This document shows positions 55,501 through 64,000 of a stretch of DNA of 64,000 nucleotides, in pieces. The notes under the pieces are model-generated. The model searched no databases. It was not told the origin of the DNA and saw nothing but the letters and a program-made list of their open reading frames with translations. The translations under genes were made by a program, and so were the position numbers. The stretch comes from Axinella damicornis (taxonomy: Eukaryota > Porifera > Demospongiae > Axinellida > Axinellidae): positions 2,957,914 through 3,021,913 of the forward strand of contig OZ007513.1 of assembly GCA_963931865.1 (NCBI GenBank), written 5' to 3'. Position 1 is the stretch's first letter. Each line of letters starts with the position of its first letter.

Positions 55501-58250
55501 CGGGCACTCCTCTGTACAGGAGAATTGCTGAAAATGCCGAATACAAAACTTCAAATGGTCCCACCACGGACTCGATGGGTGTGCGGACAGTGTGGATACG
55601 GAGAAGCTCCGATGGTTAAGGTGCCCGTCTAGTCCATATCTTCAGGTGGTTTCCCCTAATCTTAAGTTGCCGAATTGAAGGTGGCTCTGTATCCAACGCA
55701 CACTTGGACCATCTATGAGGACCTGCGCAAAAAACCTCCTGCTTTGGAAATGCAGCATTCCTGGTTTATCACATCAAAATGAACTTAACTGGACCGAACA
55801 CTCGAACACTTGATACCCCCTGGGAACAGTACATTGCAACTACATACTTTACATATGAAGCTCCTATTCTCGGAAACACAATTAAGTGTACCTGTGTGTA
55901 CCTGTGGTAGTGTCTGCTGGTTTCCCTGCAGGATGTTTGCTGTTGTCTGGAGGAAATGTAGCTTAGCTGATTGTCAGTTGCTATGGCTGCATCCTTTCTC
56001 AAGGACATTCATTTGGCTAAGACCAGGACTGGCAACTGCATGTCACAAGCGATTGATTTGGCTAAGGCCAGGACCGATGCAAGAAATTGAGCCACTTGTG
56101 TTTCCTTATAGTGGCCAAACCTTAGCCAATTGATGTTGCCGCACAAAGATGAATCATATCGCTAAAATCTGTAATTGTATATTTATCTGTGTTTGTTTAC
56201 TGACAATAGAATACATCCTGTAGGGAAACCAGCGGGGTGAAAATCTAATCAGAACATATAGTTACACTCCTGGTATAGGAAAAATTGTGCCGCGTAATGT
56301 AATTAATCTAATTAATCTAATCTAAATAATCTAAATAATTAATAAACGTTTGACTATTTCCGAATGGCCTACAAAGATTCTGACTACACCGTCGTGATCG
56401 CTATGACGCAGTGACACAAAATCAAAATAATTGTGCTGAAACTCACCTTGGTGGTAGAGATATGAACGCTTTTGTCTCGCCGTTGGCCACCATTGCTCGA
56501 GCGCTCTCTTCGACTTCCGGTGGCAGTACCGTTCTTAGGAAAGGCACACGAAGATTCTGACCACACGGCCGTGATCGCTGTCGTTCACTGACGCTTACAT
56601 GCCAAAACTCACCGTGCTGGCGAAGTTGTGAGCGCTGTAACAGTTTCTTGTCTTCGCCTTGGGCCGCCATTGCTGACTCAGCTCAATCGATCGACGTTGA
56701 CGTCGCGTGGCATGTGCGTTAATTGGAATGAGTTGCAATACCTAGCTTGCACTACCGTCGAGTCGCAACCGGTTGCAACGCGGCTACCAGGAGTGCGGTT
56801 GCCCCTCGTTTAATACATTAATAATGTCTGATGTAGTCAGTGATGGTGGACTTGCTGGATAACATTAACATGCAGTTCCACTGTCAGAGAATAACAGGCA
56901 CACAGTCCTCTAAGGTCAGGGTTCGGTTAGCCACCGACAGAATTCGCATAGCACGTACAGCAGAGCCATCTTCACATCAGCACACTCACATTTCTCCAGT
57001 AATCTCTAGTAATCTCTAGTAATCTCAAGTAATCTCTAGTAGTCCCCAGTAGTCTCTAGTAATCTCTAGTAGTCCCCAGTAATCTCCAGTAATCTCTAGT
57101 AATCTCTAGTAGTCTCAAGTAATCTCTAGTATTCCTCAGTAATCTCTAGTAGTCCTCAGTAATATGTAGTAATCTCCTGTAGTCTCCAGTAATCTCTAGT
57201 AGTCTTTAGTAATACTTCCTTCTGAAACAGATGATAATCTCAGATCCACCATTGGATGGGCATTCCACATAGGGAACAGCAAACTACAGTTACCTTTCCC
57301 CCTCACCCCTCCCTCCCCCCTCCTTCCCTCCGTCCCTCCCTGTCTCCTTCCCTTCCGTCTATCCCTCTGACCATTTATCCTCCCTCTAGAACCAGACAGC
57401 AGAGTCACAGGAGAGACCGGTGTAGGTTGTGCAAATCATTCGTTCAGTATCTCACTCCACATGTCTGACCAAGAGGAGACGGGGTCAGCAAAGTAAGCTC
57501 GGCAATGTTCTTAGAGGGCCGTGTAGCCATTTGGAACGACTCCCTGACCGTAGAGATTTGGACTGTGATATATCTTGTATGCCTGTTGAAGACTATCTGA
57601 CATACCGTAGTCGCGCGTTATTAGGCGCATGCGCCTACAACTCCACAGGAAGGAAATATACGCCTAGAAACGAGATGCGCAAAATAATGACATTCCTCGA
57701 ATAGGAAGTGCACTTCAATTCGATGTTTTCCACTCCGTAGGATCGAAAATGGCAGAGTCTGGAAAAAGACTGCAGCGAGTACCTGGGACGAGAGTTGAAC
57801 CTGCGCCTAACAGCGAATATGCGCCTAATAACACGCGACTACCGTACATTGTAAGTGCATGGTATCAAGATCTACCATCACTACATGTGCGCTCAACAGT
57901 GTGCTGCAAGGCCATAGCCCTTTACATTGGCAAAGTCCGGCTGAAATGTGCCTTCGTACATGCAGTCCGAGATCTAATGCCACTAAGTTCTGCAAAGCTT
58001 GCATGGTATCTTTATCTTTGTACGTCATCATTGGTTGCCAGGAAGAAGAGAAAGAGAAAGCGAACGAGGAGCAGACGGCACAAGAAGAGGGCCAATCCTG
58101 ACGTGATAGCTCCTGTTCATGAAGTCTCTGAGGACAGTGGACCTCAGGTATGGCTGTTGTGTGTGTCATTGGTAGTGGAACAGATTAGCCGTATGATGCA
58201 TGAACAGCCAGCAGATGTGATCACAGAGATCCTAAGTTGCCCATTTTTCC

Positions 58251-58283
<33 letters not shown>

Positions 58284-58729
58284 GAAATTGTGCTTGGCCT
58301 ACAGGTCTCCCCACCCATAATGTGCATGGGACCAAGATCCTACACACTAAACAGAGGCACCTCCATCATGGGGACCTTACTGATGGAAGTCAATTGTATA
58401 CCTGAAAGAATCTCTACCGTTGCAGTTGCTGGGTGGAACCACTTGTCATTCCTACTCTGCATGCTGTTTAGGGTGTTGCCACGGTTTTCATCTGCAGGAC
58501 CTTCAGGTGGATGATCATGGTGACCAGAATCTGTCCGGTGTCTCCTCGGGTCACTCTGAGTTGACGGTCGAGTCAGAGAAGAAGAAGCTGAAGAAGAGAA
58601 AGGGAGACAGAGTTGAGAGACGAAAGTCTAGCGCACGGGGTGCAACCTCCGTCCCTGATGCTCCCGTTGTTGTGTGTTTGGACAGTGATGAGAGTCGATG
58701 TGACGCCATGGCAGGGAGACGGAAGAACG
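52569..58729 (+). CDS. Five-exon nuclear-type gene, ZCCHC7-like N-terminus (3' end not found)
   Basis: Exons: 52569-52687, 54979-55151, 57390-57492, 58042-58147, 58498-58729 (donor at 58730, continues). All junction phases agree (2, 1, 2, 0, then 1) with GT-AG sites such as gaagg/gtaaga, ttgtgcag, cccac/gtaaat, ccctctag, aaa/gtaagc, ggttgccag, ctcag/gtatgg and ttcatctgcag. The frame reads MEGGHWSLRGSAERILPVQE, FDEFLDDSLISSSARPEG, then SSSELDSDVEDAIYAQIYFD, LILCDDETRLLLLKKDNQG, MSDQEETGSA, a basic KKRKRKRTRSRRHKKR nuclear-localisation run, KKKLKKRKGDRVERRK, and VVVCLDSDES, a SUMO-interaction-type motif. SSSELD.DVE..IYAQIY and V.CLDSDES recall the N-terminal half of ZCCHC7 (TRAMP/exosome cofactor). 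The CCHC knuckles should follow but are not visible before 64 kb, so identity is tentative. If exon 2 is not spliced it stops at 55162. Confidence 0.6.
53313..54040. repeat. 360-bp tandem duplication inside intron 1
   Basis: Two copies (about 53313-53673 and 53677-54040) with a few indels, starting attgaaacctctgtctctc and ending gggtcaattttgagct. Each contains the small palindrome gggtcattctgaccc. Confidence 0.9.
54145..54457 (+). mobile_element. 313-bp inverted-repeat element with ORF fragment
   Basis: ttaaggttatgggatactcg..tgcgcgcg pairs with gcgcgcacaagtatcccgtaaccttaa. The interior shares the LIL.VEV.CHK..TEAFTD coding-like sequence with 47562-47890. It lies in intron 1 of the five-exon gene. 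Confidence 0.7.
55163..56260. other. Intron 2 of the five-exon gene; inverted repeat and short duplication
   Basis: An inverted repeat lies at 55438-55572 (agtccgtcgtgggacca / tggtcccaccacggact). catttggctaagaccaggac is repeated at 56016 and 56055. No exon is supported. Confidence 0.5.
56261..56807 (-). mobile_element. GAGGGGCAACC family, copy 3
   Basis: Minus-oriented full-length copy in intron 2 of the five-exon gene. Its mini-exon frame (RVPFLRTVLPPEVEESARAM, VANGETKAFISLPPR) ends at a GTGAGT donor. Confidence 0.85.
56995..57212. repeat. 10-bp tandem repeat (agtaatctct), about 21 copies
   Basis: Units agtaatctct, agtagtccc(c/t) and variants in near-perfect 10-bp register. Lies 180 bp before exon 3 of the five-exon gene. 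Confidence 0.95.
57605..57844. mobile_element. 240-bp MITE with TA target duplication
   Basis: ccgtagtcgcgcgttattag + gcgcat at the left and atgcgcctaataacacgcga + ctaccg at the right, bounded by TA at 57603 and 57845. It includes the palindrome ggcgcatgcgcc. It lies in intron 3 of the five-exon gene. Confidence 0.85.
58253..58280. repeat. 28-bp poly(G) run
   Basis: Uninterrupted G run in intron 4 of the five-exon gene. Confidence 0.95.
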
Positions 58730-58735
58730 GTAAGT

Positions 58736-58741
<6 letters not shown>

Positions 58742-58786
<45 letters not shown>
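58742..58786. repeat. (GT)n microsatellite at the exon 5 donor
   Basis: About 20 GT units starting 12 bases after the donor at 58730. Confidence 0.95.
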
Positions 58787-58789
58787 GTG

Positions 58790-59460
58790 TTAAGTTGGCT
58801 CATTAGCAAGGTTGCCATGGTGATGGGTCTTGCACAAAGGATGATTGTGGGCAGGAAAACTATTGGTGGTTTATACAATGCATTATTGTCATAGCAACAA
58901 GTGGCTATATATAGGTGCACATAAAGTTGGTAGTATGAATTTTTTTGAAGTTCTAACCTAATATCACAGTGACTGTCACCACAATCACGCAGACACAATC
59001 GTGCACACACACAAGCACACATGATGCACGCATGCACATATAGCTAAAAGCACAATAAGCGTGCTGGGGTAACTTGCATACTTTGATAATTCTAAATGTC
59101 ATCATGGGCTGTTGTTTGTTGTGCAATGACTAGAAAACACTGGTTTATGTGCTAGTGACCCTGTGTGTCTATTTTTGGCTGTACTCGTATGGTACCTTAA
59201 GTGTTTGAAACCTGATCCTAATGAGTTGTGAAAGTATGCTGTAGGGACTTTGTCGGGAATGTGCTAATTTGTGTGGACGTGTGTGTGCCTGTACGTGTGT
59301 ATGGGTGTGTTGTGTGTGTGTGTTTGTGTGTGTGTTGTGTGTGTGTGTGCATGCATGCATGTGTGTGTTTTGTTGAGTGGCTCAGTAGCTTGGTTGCCAT
59401 GGTGATGGGACTTGCAAGCAGGATGATCATGTGGAGAGGAAACATTTTGTGGTTTGTACT
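58790..59460. repeat. Non-coding, duplicated blocks
   Basis: 58796-58850 matches 59380-59430 (ggttgccatggtgatggg and flanks), each preceded by a GT-rich tract. 59095-59275 matches 60568-60755 (gaccctgtgtgtctattttt, ..tagggactttgtc). ORFs over the GT/CA tracts are artefacts. Confidence 0.7.
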
Positions 59461-59608
59461 ATCACAAGATTTGATTGACCAGCAGATATTCTTGACTCAG
59501 CGTCAGCAGGTACATGTAGCACGTACATGTATGTGCATGCCTGACAACTTTGTTCCTGTGTCAGTTCGAGACCCATACATTTCCCCGTGTGTAATGTGCT
59601 TGCGTATT

Positions 59609-59993
59609 GACTGCCTATGTTTCCCACTAAGTCATGTCCTGCATTCCACTTTAGAAATTTATTTCCATAGCAACAGGTGTCTGTACATGGTCATTAAAAT
59701 GTCATGTACATTGTAGATTCTTTGGTAGGGCTGATCATGAGCGATTGTGGATTTCCCAACGTCACGATTATCGATTATATCATGATTATGCCAGAAATTC
59801 CTGTATGTTTCCCACTAAGTCATGTCCTGCATTCCACTTTAGAAATTTATTTCCATAGCAACAGGTGACTGTACATGGTCATTAAAATGTCATGTACATT
59901 GTAGATTCTTTGGTAGGGCTGATCATGAGCGATTGTGGATTTCCCAACGTCACGATTATCGATTATATCATGATTATGCCAGAAATTCCTGTT
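59609..59993. repeat. 188-bp tandem duplication spanning a hAT insertion border
   Basis: gtttcccactaagtcatgtc to atgccagaaattcctgt occurs twice with an offset of 188 bp. Each copy contains flank, target duplication ttctttgg and the element's first 80 bases, so the duplication came after the insertion. Confidence 0.9.
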
Positions 59994-60274
59994 TGAAGGG
60001 GACCTGCATACACCATTCAAAGTCACTAAGCTGCTAGAACGTTAGCGCCCCTCATTCCCAGGCCACCTCCCACGTGGCCTGGGAACGAGGCTACTAGGCT
60101 TAGTCAAGGCCATGGCCACTCAGTGCTTATGACTGGATTCTTGTATTCACAGTCCTGCTAAGTATATTCATGAAAACCCATAAGCACTTTTGCTCTTCTG
60201 ACTAACATCCTGGTTGCAATCACCATCTGATGCTCAGAGATTAGTCGCATAATCGAAATAATCGCTCAGCCCTA
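59914..60274. mobile_element. 361-bp hAT MITE with perfect 8-bp target duplication
   Basis: Ends tagggctgatcatgagcgat and aataatcgctcagcccta, flanked by ttctttgg at 59906-59913 and 60275-60282. The interior matches both ends of the large element at 32205-38541. A palindrome-family copy is nested at 60050-60091. Confidence 0.9.
60050..60091. repeat. Short palindrome of the TAGCCTCGTTCCCAGG family
   Basis: ctcattcccaggccac and gtggcctgggaacgagg arms, nested in the hAT MITE. Confidence 0.8.
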
Positions 60275-60358
60275 TTCTTTGGTTGAATTGTTCTTCAAGT
60301 CATAATCTCCCATATACCACCTATCTCCACCACTGCCTCAACCACAATCACAATCGCA

Positions 60359-60360
<2 letters not shown>

Positions 60361-60430
<70 letters not shown>
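60361..60430. repeat. (CA)n microsatellite
   Basis: About 34 CA units. Confidence 0.95.
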
Positions 60431-60431
<1 letters not shown>

Positions 60432-61737
60432 TCATACTAGGGCTAGCCTCGTTCCCAATAGTTCAGCAGATTCTAATTGCATCCATGAGTTCATATGAGA
60501 ACTCGCCTTGTAATCGGTATAATTATAATAATTAAGCTTAGAAAGCTGGGGTAATTCTTTTTTTTTTGAATGTGATCGTGGGCTGGTGTCTGTCGTGCGA
60601 TGACTCAGGAATAATGGTCCATTTTTCAATGACCCTGTGTGTCTATTTTTGGCTGCAACTTTATTGGATTATTATGGAACTGGAAGTGTTTCTGGCCGGA
60701 TGGTAATGCAATGTGAAAGTGTGCTATAGGGACTTTGTCAAGAATGCACTAATTATTTGTTTAACGAACCTCAGGTAAACTCTTTTCAAGGCAGGCTTCC
60801 AGGTATGTGCATGTTCAGATCTCACACAGGAAATGCTATAATATTCTAATAAATCCGGCAAAATGACTAAAAATAACCTTTCTGAGTCCCTTTTTCTTGG
60901 GGGGGGGAGGGGGTCTGGATTCAGAGATGCATGTACTGAAATGCTTATTCATTTCAGAACTCTCCCTCCCCTCTTAGTGAGCATCTGCTAAATTCAATCT
61001 TTATCCCACAGCTGTAGACTTGCTCCATTGATAATGTATGGAGATAGAGTGGAATATGGGGCCGCATTCCACTGCCTGTATTCCACTCTTCCTGAGGGTA
61101 TGAAGTTTACACGGGTCGTGTTTTCATGTCATGTTTACTACGTAAACATGACATCAACATAGCTATCATTCGAGTCACCAAGTGTAGCGCTGGAACTGCC
61201 AGTACTGAACCAGGTTCAACCAGGTACCAGTACCGGACTCAGAGAAATCAACATTCGGCAAGGAGTTCTGTGCCTAGTAAGTCCAGTCCCAAAACGGCAG
61301 TATCTTGTTGGTGTTCAAGCAAAAACACGCATTGCCAAGTATATAAAACAACTAAGGCTACGAGTAATGGCGCCGGCGCGTCAGGGCTAGCGACTGTAGG
61401 ATAAATGCATTATTTACTGTGTACTGGGAAACATCACTCGTCTGTGGCCATATTGTCACTCGTGCTGCACAGGCTCGTAATATTCCCAGTACTCGGTAAA
61501 TAACATTACCCATATGGAAGGGCAATATGCCGGTGTATTATTTTCCCTCGTATTCAGCTTGGAAAATTCCTACACACTTGGAAAAATACCTCACCATATT
61601 GCCCTCCCATTTGGGTTATGGTGTATAATGTGCTTCTATCCAATCTTAGGAATGCAGGCAATGTAATGATTGCCTTTGGGTATATGATAGGGTAGGTATG
61701 TGTAATTATGTGTTTTCGTGCAATTTGGGAATAATTG
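60431..61737. other. No intact gene; weak cysteine-rich ORF
   Basis: 60568-60755 duplicates 59095-59275. An ORF at 61126-61404 includes SCWCSSKNTHCQVYK, a cysteine pattern I associate with multicopy sponge/cnidarian transposon proteins, but it is short and interrupted. 61405-61630 is an imperfect inverted region (tactgggaa.. / ..ttcccagtac). Confidence 0.4.
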
Positions 61738-61925
61738 CACTTACTCTATATCAAATTGCATTCACTCTGTATCAAATTGCGTTCACTCTATATCAAATTG
61801 CGCTCACTCTATATCAAATTGCGCTCACTGTATATCAAATTGCGTTCACTCTATATCAAATTGCGCTCACTCTGTATCAAATTGCGTTCACTCAATATCA
61901 AATTGCATTCACTATCTGTCAAATT
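61738..61925. repeat. 21-bp minisatellite, 9 copies
   Basis: The unit is ttcactctatatcaaattgcg. Because 21 is a multiple of three, all frames stay open (LYIKLRS, SISNCVH, TLYQIAF), which produces three spurious ORFs. Confidence 0.95.
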
Positions 61926-62270
61926 ACACGAGATGAAGCCTAGTGAAATTGATCACCTTATGAGTGCAATTAATTCTTTTTGTGATTTGGGAATAATTAC
62001 AAACCTTGCTCATGAAATTAATTCCCAAGTTGCACTCCAAACCATTACGTTGCCATGGCAGTACATGCTTTATCTAAGCTACAGTGTGCATAAATTGATG
62101 AATTAATTCTGACTTTCTCCCTATTATATTTCCCGTCTGACAACAGACAACAGTCCACGCGGTAGGTGTATTGCTCATTTGCATAACAGCATGACACAGC
62201 CGAGTTCACTGAATTCAGCAAAGAGTGGATTGTAACTCTAAGGTAATTTGCTGAATTACTGTATTTAATC

Positions 62271-63591
62271 GAGGGGCAACCGCACTCCTGGTAGCCGCGG
62301 TTAAACGGTAGCACAAGCTAAGTGTGACAGTTCGTTCCAATTATCACACATGACGTGAGTACCACGATAGCTATATATAGGGAAGATCAGAAATCATTTA
62401 GAGTGCTCTCAAGTACCGAATAAAACCGCCGCGTTGCGCTGCAACCCCGGTTGCGACTAGCGACTCGCCGTAGCGCGTATTACAATTCGTTCCAATTAAC
62501 GCACATGCCACGTGGCAACCACGCTCAGTCGATCTCGAGCAATGGCGACCAAAAGGAAGACAAGACATTATTACAGCACTCACAACTTAGCCAGCACGGT
62601 GAGTTTCGGCATGTAAGCGTCAGTGAACGACAGCGATCACGGCCGTGTGATCAGAATCTTCGTGTGCCTTTCCTAAGAACGGTACTGCCACCGGAAGTCG
62701 AAGAGAGCGCTCGAGCAATGGCGGCCAACGGCGAGACAAAAGGGTTCATATCTCTACCACCAAAGTGAGTTTCAGCACGATTATTTTGATTTTGTGTCAC
62801 TGCATCATAGCGATCACGACGGTGTAGTCAGAATCTTTGTAGGCCATTCGGAAATAGTCAAACGTTTATTAATTATTTAGATTAGTTTAGATTCGAGGGG
62901 CAACCGCACTCCTGGTAGGCGAGGTTAAACGGTAGCACAAGCTAAGTGTGACAGTTCGTTCCAGTTATCACACATCACTTGAGTACCATGATAGCTATAG
63001 TCTGTATGGGAAGATCAGAAATTATTTAGAGTGCTCTCAAGTACCGAATAAAACCATTCATAGCCGCGTTGCAACCCTTGTCGCGACTCGCCGTAGCGCA
63101 AGCAAGCTAAGTATTGCAATTCGTTCCAATTAACGCACATGCCACGTGGCAACCAGTCGATCGCGAGCAATGGCGACCAAAAGGAAGACAAGACATTATT
63201 ACAGCACTCACAACTTAGCCAGCACGGTGAGTTTCGGCATGTAAGCGTCAGTGAACGACAGCGATCACGGCCGTGTGGTCAGAATCTTCGTGTGCTTTCC
63301 TAAGAACGGTACTGCCACCGGAAGTCGGAGAGAGCGCTCGAGCAATGGCGTCCACGGCGAAACAAAAGCGCTCATATCTCCACCACCAAGGTGAGTTTCA
63401 GCACCAAAATTGTACGGTTGGGACAGTGCATGATAGCGATCATGAAGGTGTAGTCAGAATCTTTGTACGCCATTCCTATCACTCGAACGAATTATATTAC
63501 ATTACATTACGCGGCACAATTTTTCCCCTACCAGGAGTGTAAAGATTACATTACATTACGCGGCACAATTTTTCCTATACCGGGAGTGTAA
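62271..63591 (+). mobile_element. GAGGGGCAACC family, copy 4, interrupted by copy 5
   Basis: The left end is gaggggcaaccgcactcctg. The right end (ataccgggagtgtaa) is displaced past copy 5. Contains mini-exon MAANGETKGFISLPP then a GTGAGT donor. Copies 4 and 5 share a 60-bp internal segment (gagtgctctcaagtaccgaa) missing from copies 1-3, so they form a subfamily. Confidence 0.8.
62895..63542 (+). mobile_element. GAGGGGCAACC family, copy 5, nested in copy 4
   Basis: Complete ends inside copy 4, inserted about 50 bp before its right terminus. The mini-exon is one base short (ATGGCGTCCACGG), so its frame is broken. Confidence 0.8.
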
Positions 63592-64000
63592 TGAACCGCT
63601 GCACAAAGCAGATAAAGATGCACTGTCATGGGGCACTTGTTACCACCCGCTGGTGATGCAAGTCGGTATACGGATCGAGCTCAGACCCTCCTCTACATGA
63701 AGGCATCTAGCTCGAATGAGTCTGTGATATGCACGTCATATATACTTGTTGTACTATTGTCATTTACTGAGGTTATAAATTCACATCTGGTCCACATGCA
63801 TGGTATTCTGTAGCCTGATTCCCAGGCCGCGTGGGAACGAGGCTAGGTATTCTGTCAGTTGTAAATTCCTGCTTCATGTTTGTGTGCTGGCATTTGATCG
63901 GGAATAATTTTTTACCTTACAAAAATTTTATGCTGTACAGTACTCACCGCAAGAAAGCTAAGTGATCAGATGCCAGCTACATGTATGCTCATCTTCTGTC
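63592..64000. other. No gene seen; palindrome-family copy
   Basis: tagcctgattcccaggccgc..gtgggaacgaggcta at 63811-63845 is a good copy of the dispersed palindrome. The rest is unique AT-rich DNA. Confidence 0.5.

Noticed and set aside
61698..62106. Three overlapping ORFs with LYQIAFT / SISNCVH / LYIKLRS repeats
   Set aside because: A 21-bp repeat keeps every frame open.

Overview
The window looks like nuclear DNA of an early-branching animal, most probably a sponge. The reasons are genes with GT-AG introns, a very high load of DNA transposon, LTR and MITE copies, many minisatellites, and long intron-poor genes for extracellular beta-helix repeat proteins of a kind I associate with sponge genomes. 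No bacterial-style operons, rRNA genes or CRISPR arrays were seen. Identification is by reading only; no database search was possible.

Layout. 0-2 kb: a minus-strand transposon-type ORF that runs off the left edge, with a probable first exon near 1.8 kb and a 40-bp minisatellite between. 2-14 kb: a large minus-strand gene for a secreted-then-multipass beta-helix protein (6.1-10.6 kb), broken by a 2-bp slip in an AT run, and a truncated second copy (2.0-2.9 kb); both sit in a segmental duplication that includes their upstream DNA. 15.7-18 kb: decayed HECT-like and transposon-like coding remnants. 19-21 kb: a 74-bp minisatellite flanked by direct repeats. 21.5-21.9 kb: a small three-exon gene for an acidic 84-residue protein. 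23.7-25 kb: two halves of a DDE transposase in opposite orientation. 26.7-27.7 kb: an ORF carrying a near-copy of the histone H3 N-terminal tail, a CxxC motif and a 9-residue proline-rich repeat, followed by a pogo/Tigger-like remnant. 30.4-30.8 kb: two tandem coiled-coil exons. 31-38.5 kb: a nest of transposons, including a gag-only Ty3/Gypsy-type element whose two 400-bp LTRs each hold a different insertion, apparently all inside one hAT-like element. 41-48 kb: MITEs, minisatellites, long poly(C)/poly(G) runs and one good minus-strand exon.

49.8-58.7 kb is the most gene-like part. Two adjacent minus-strand single-exon genes encode secreted cysteine-rich proteins whose C-terminal domains resemble interleukin-17 cystine-knot cytokines; the first has a clear RRKR pro-protein cleavage site. 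Divergent from them, a five-exon plus-strand gene can be assembled with every splice phase agreeing (52569-58729, open at its 3' end); its N-terminus recalls ZCCHC7, an RNA-surveillance zinc-knuckle protein, but no zinc knuckle is visible. 58.8-64 kb is again repeats: a hAT MITE with a perfect 8-bp target duplication, microsatellites, and nested copies of a family that carries a conserved mini-exon and splice donor.

Functionally, the host genes suggest cell-surface/extracellular recognition (beta-helix proteins), cytokine-like signalling (IL-17-like pair) and a nuclear basic/SUMO-motif protein. Most of the remaining DNA is mobile-element debris.
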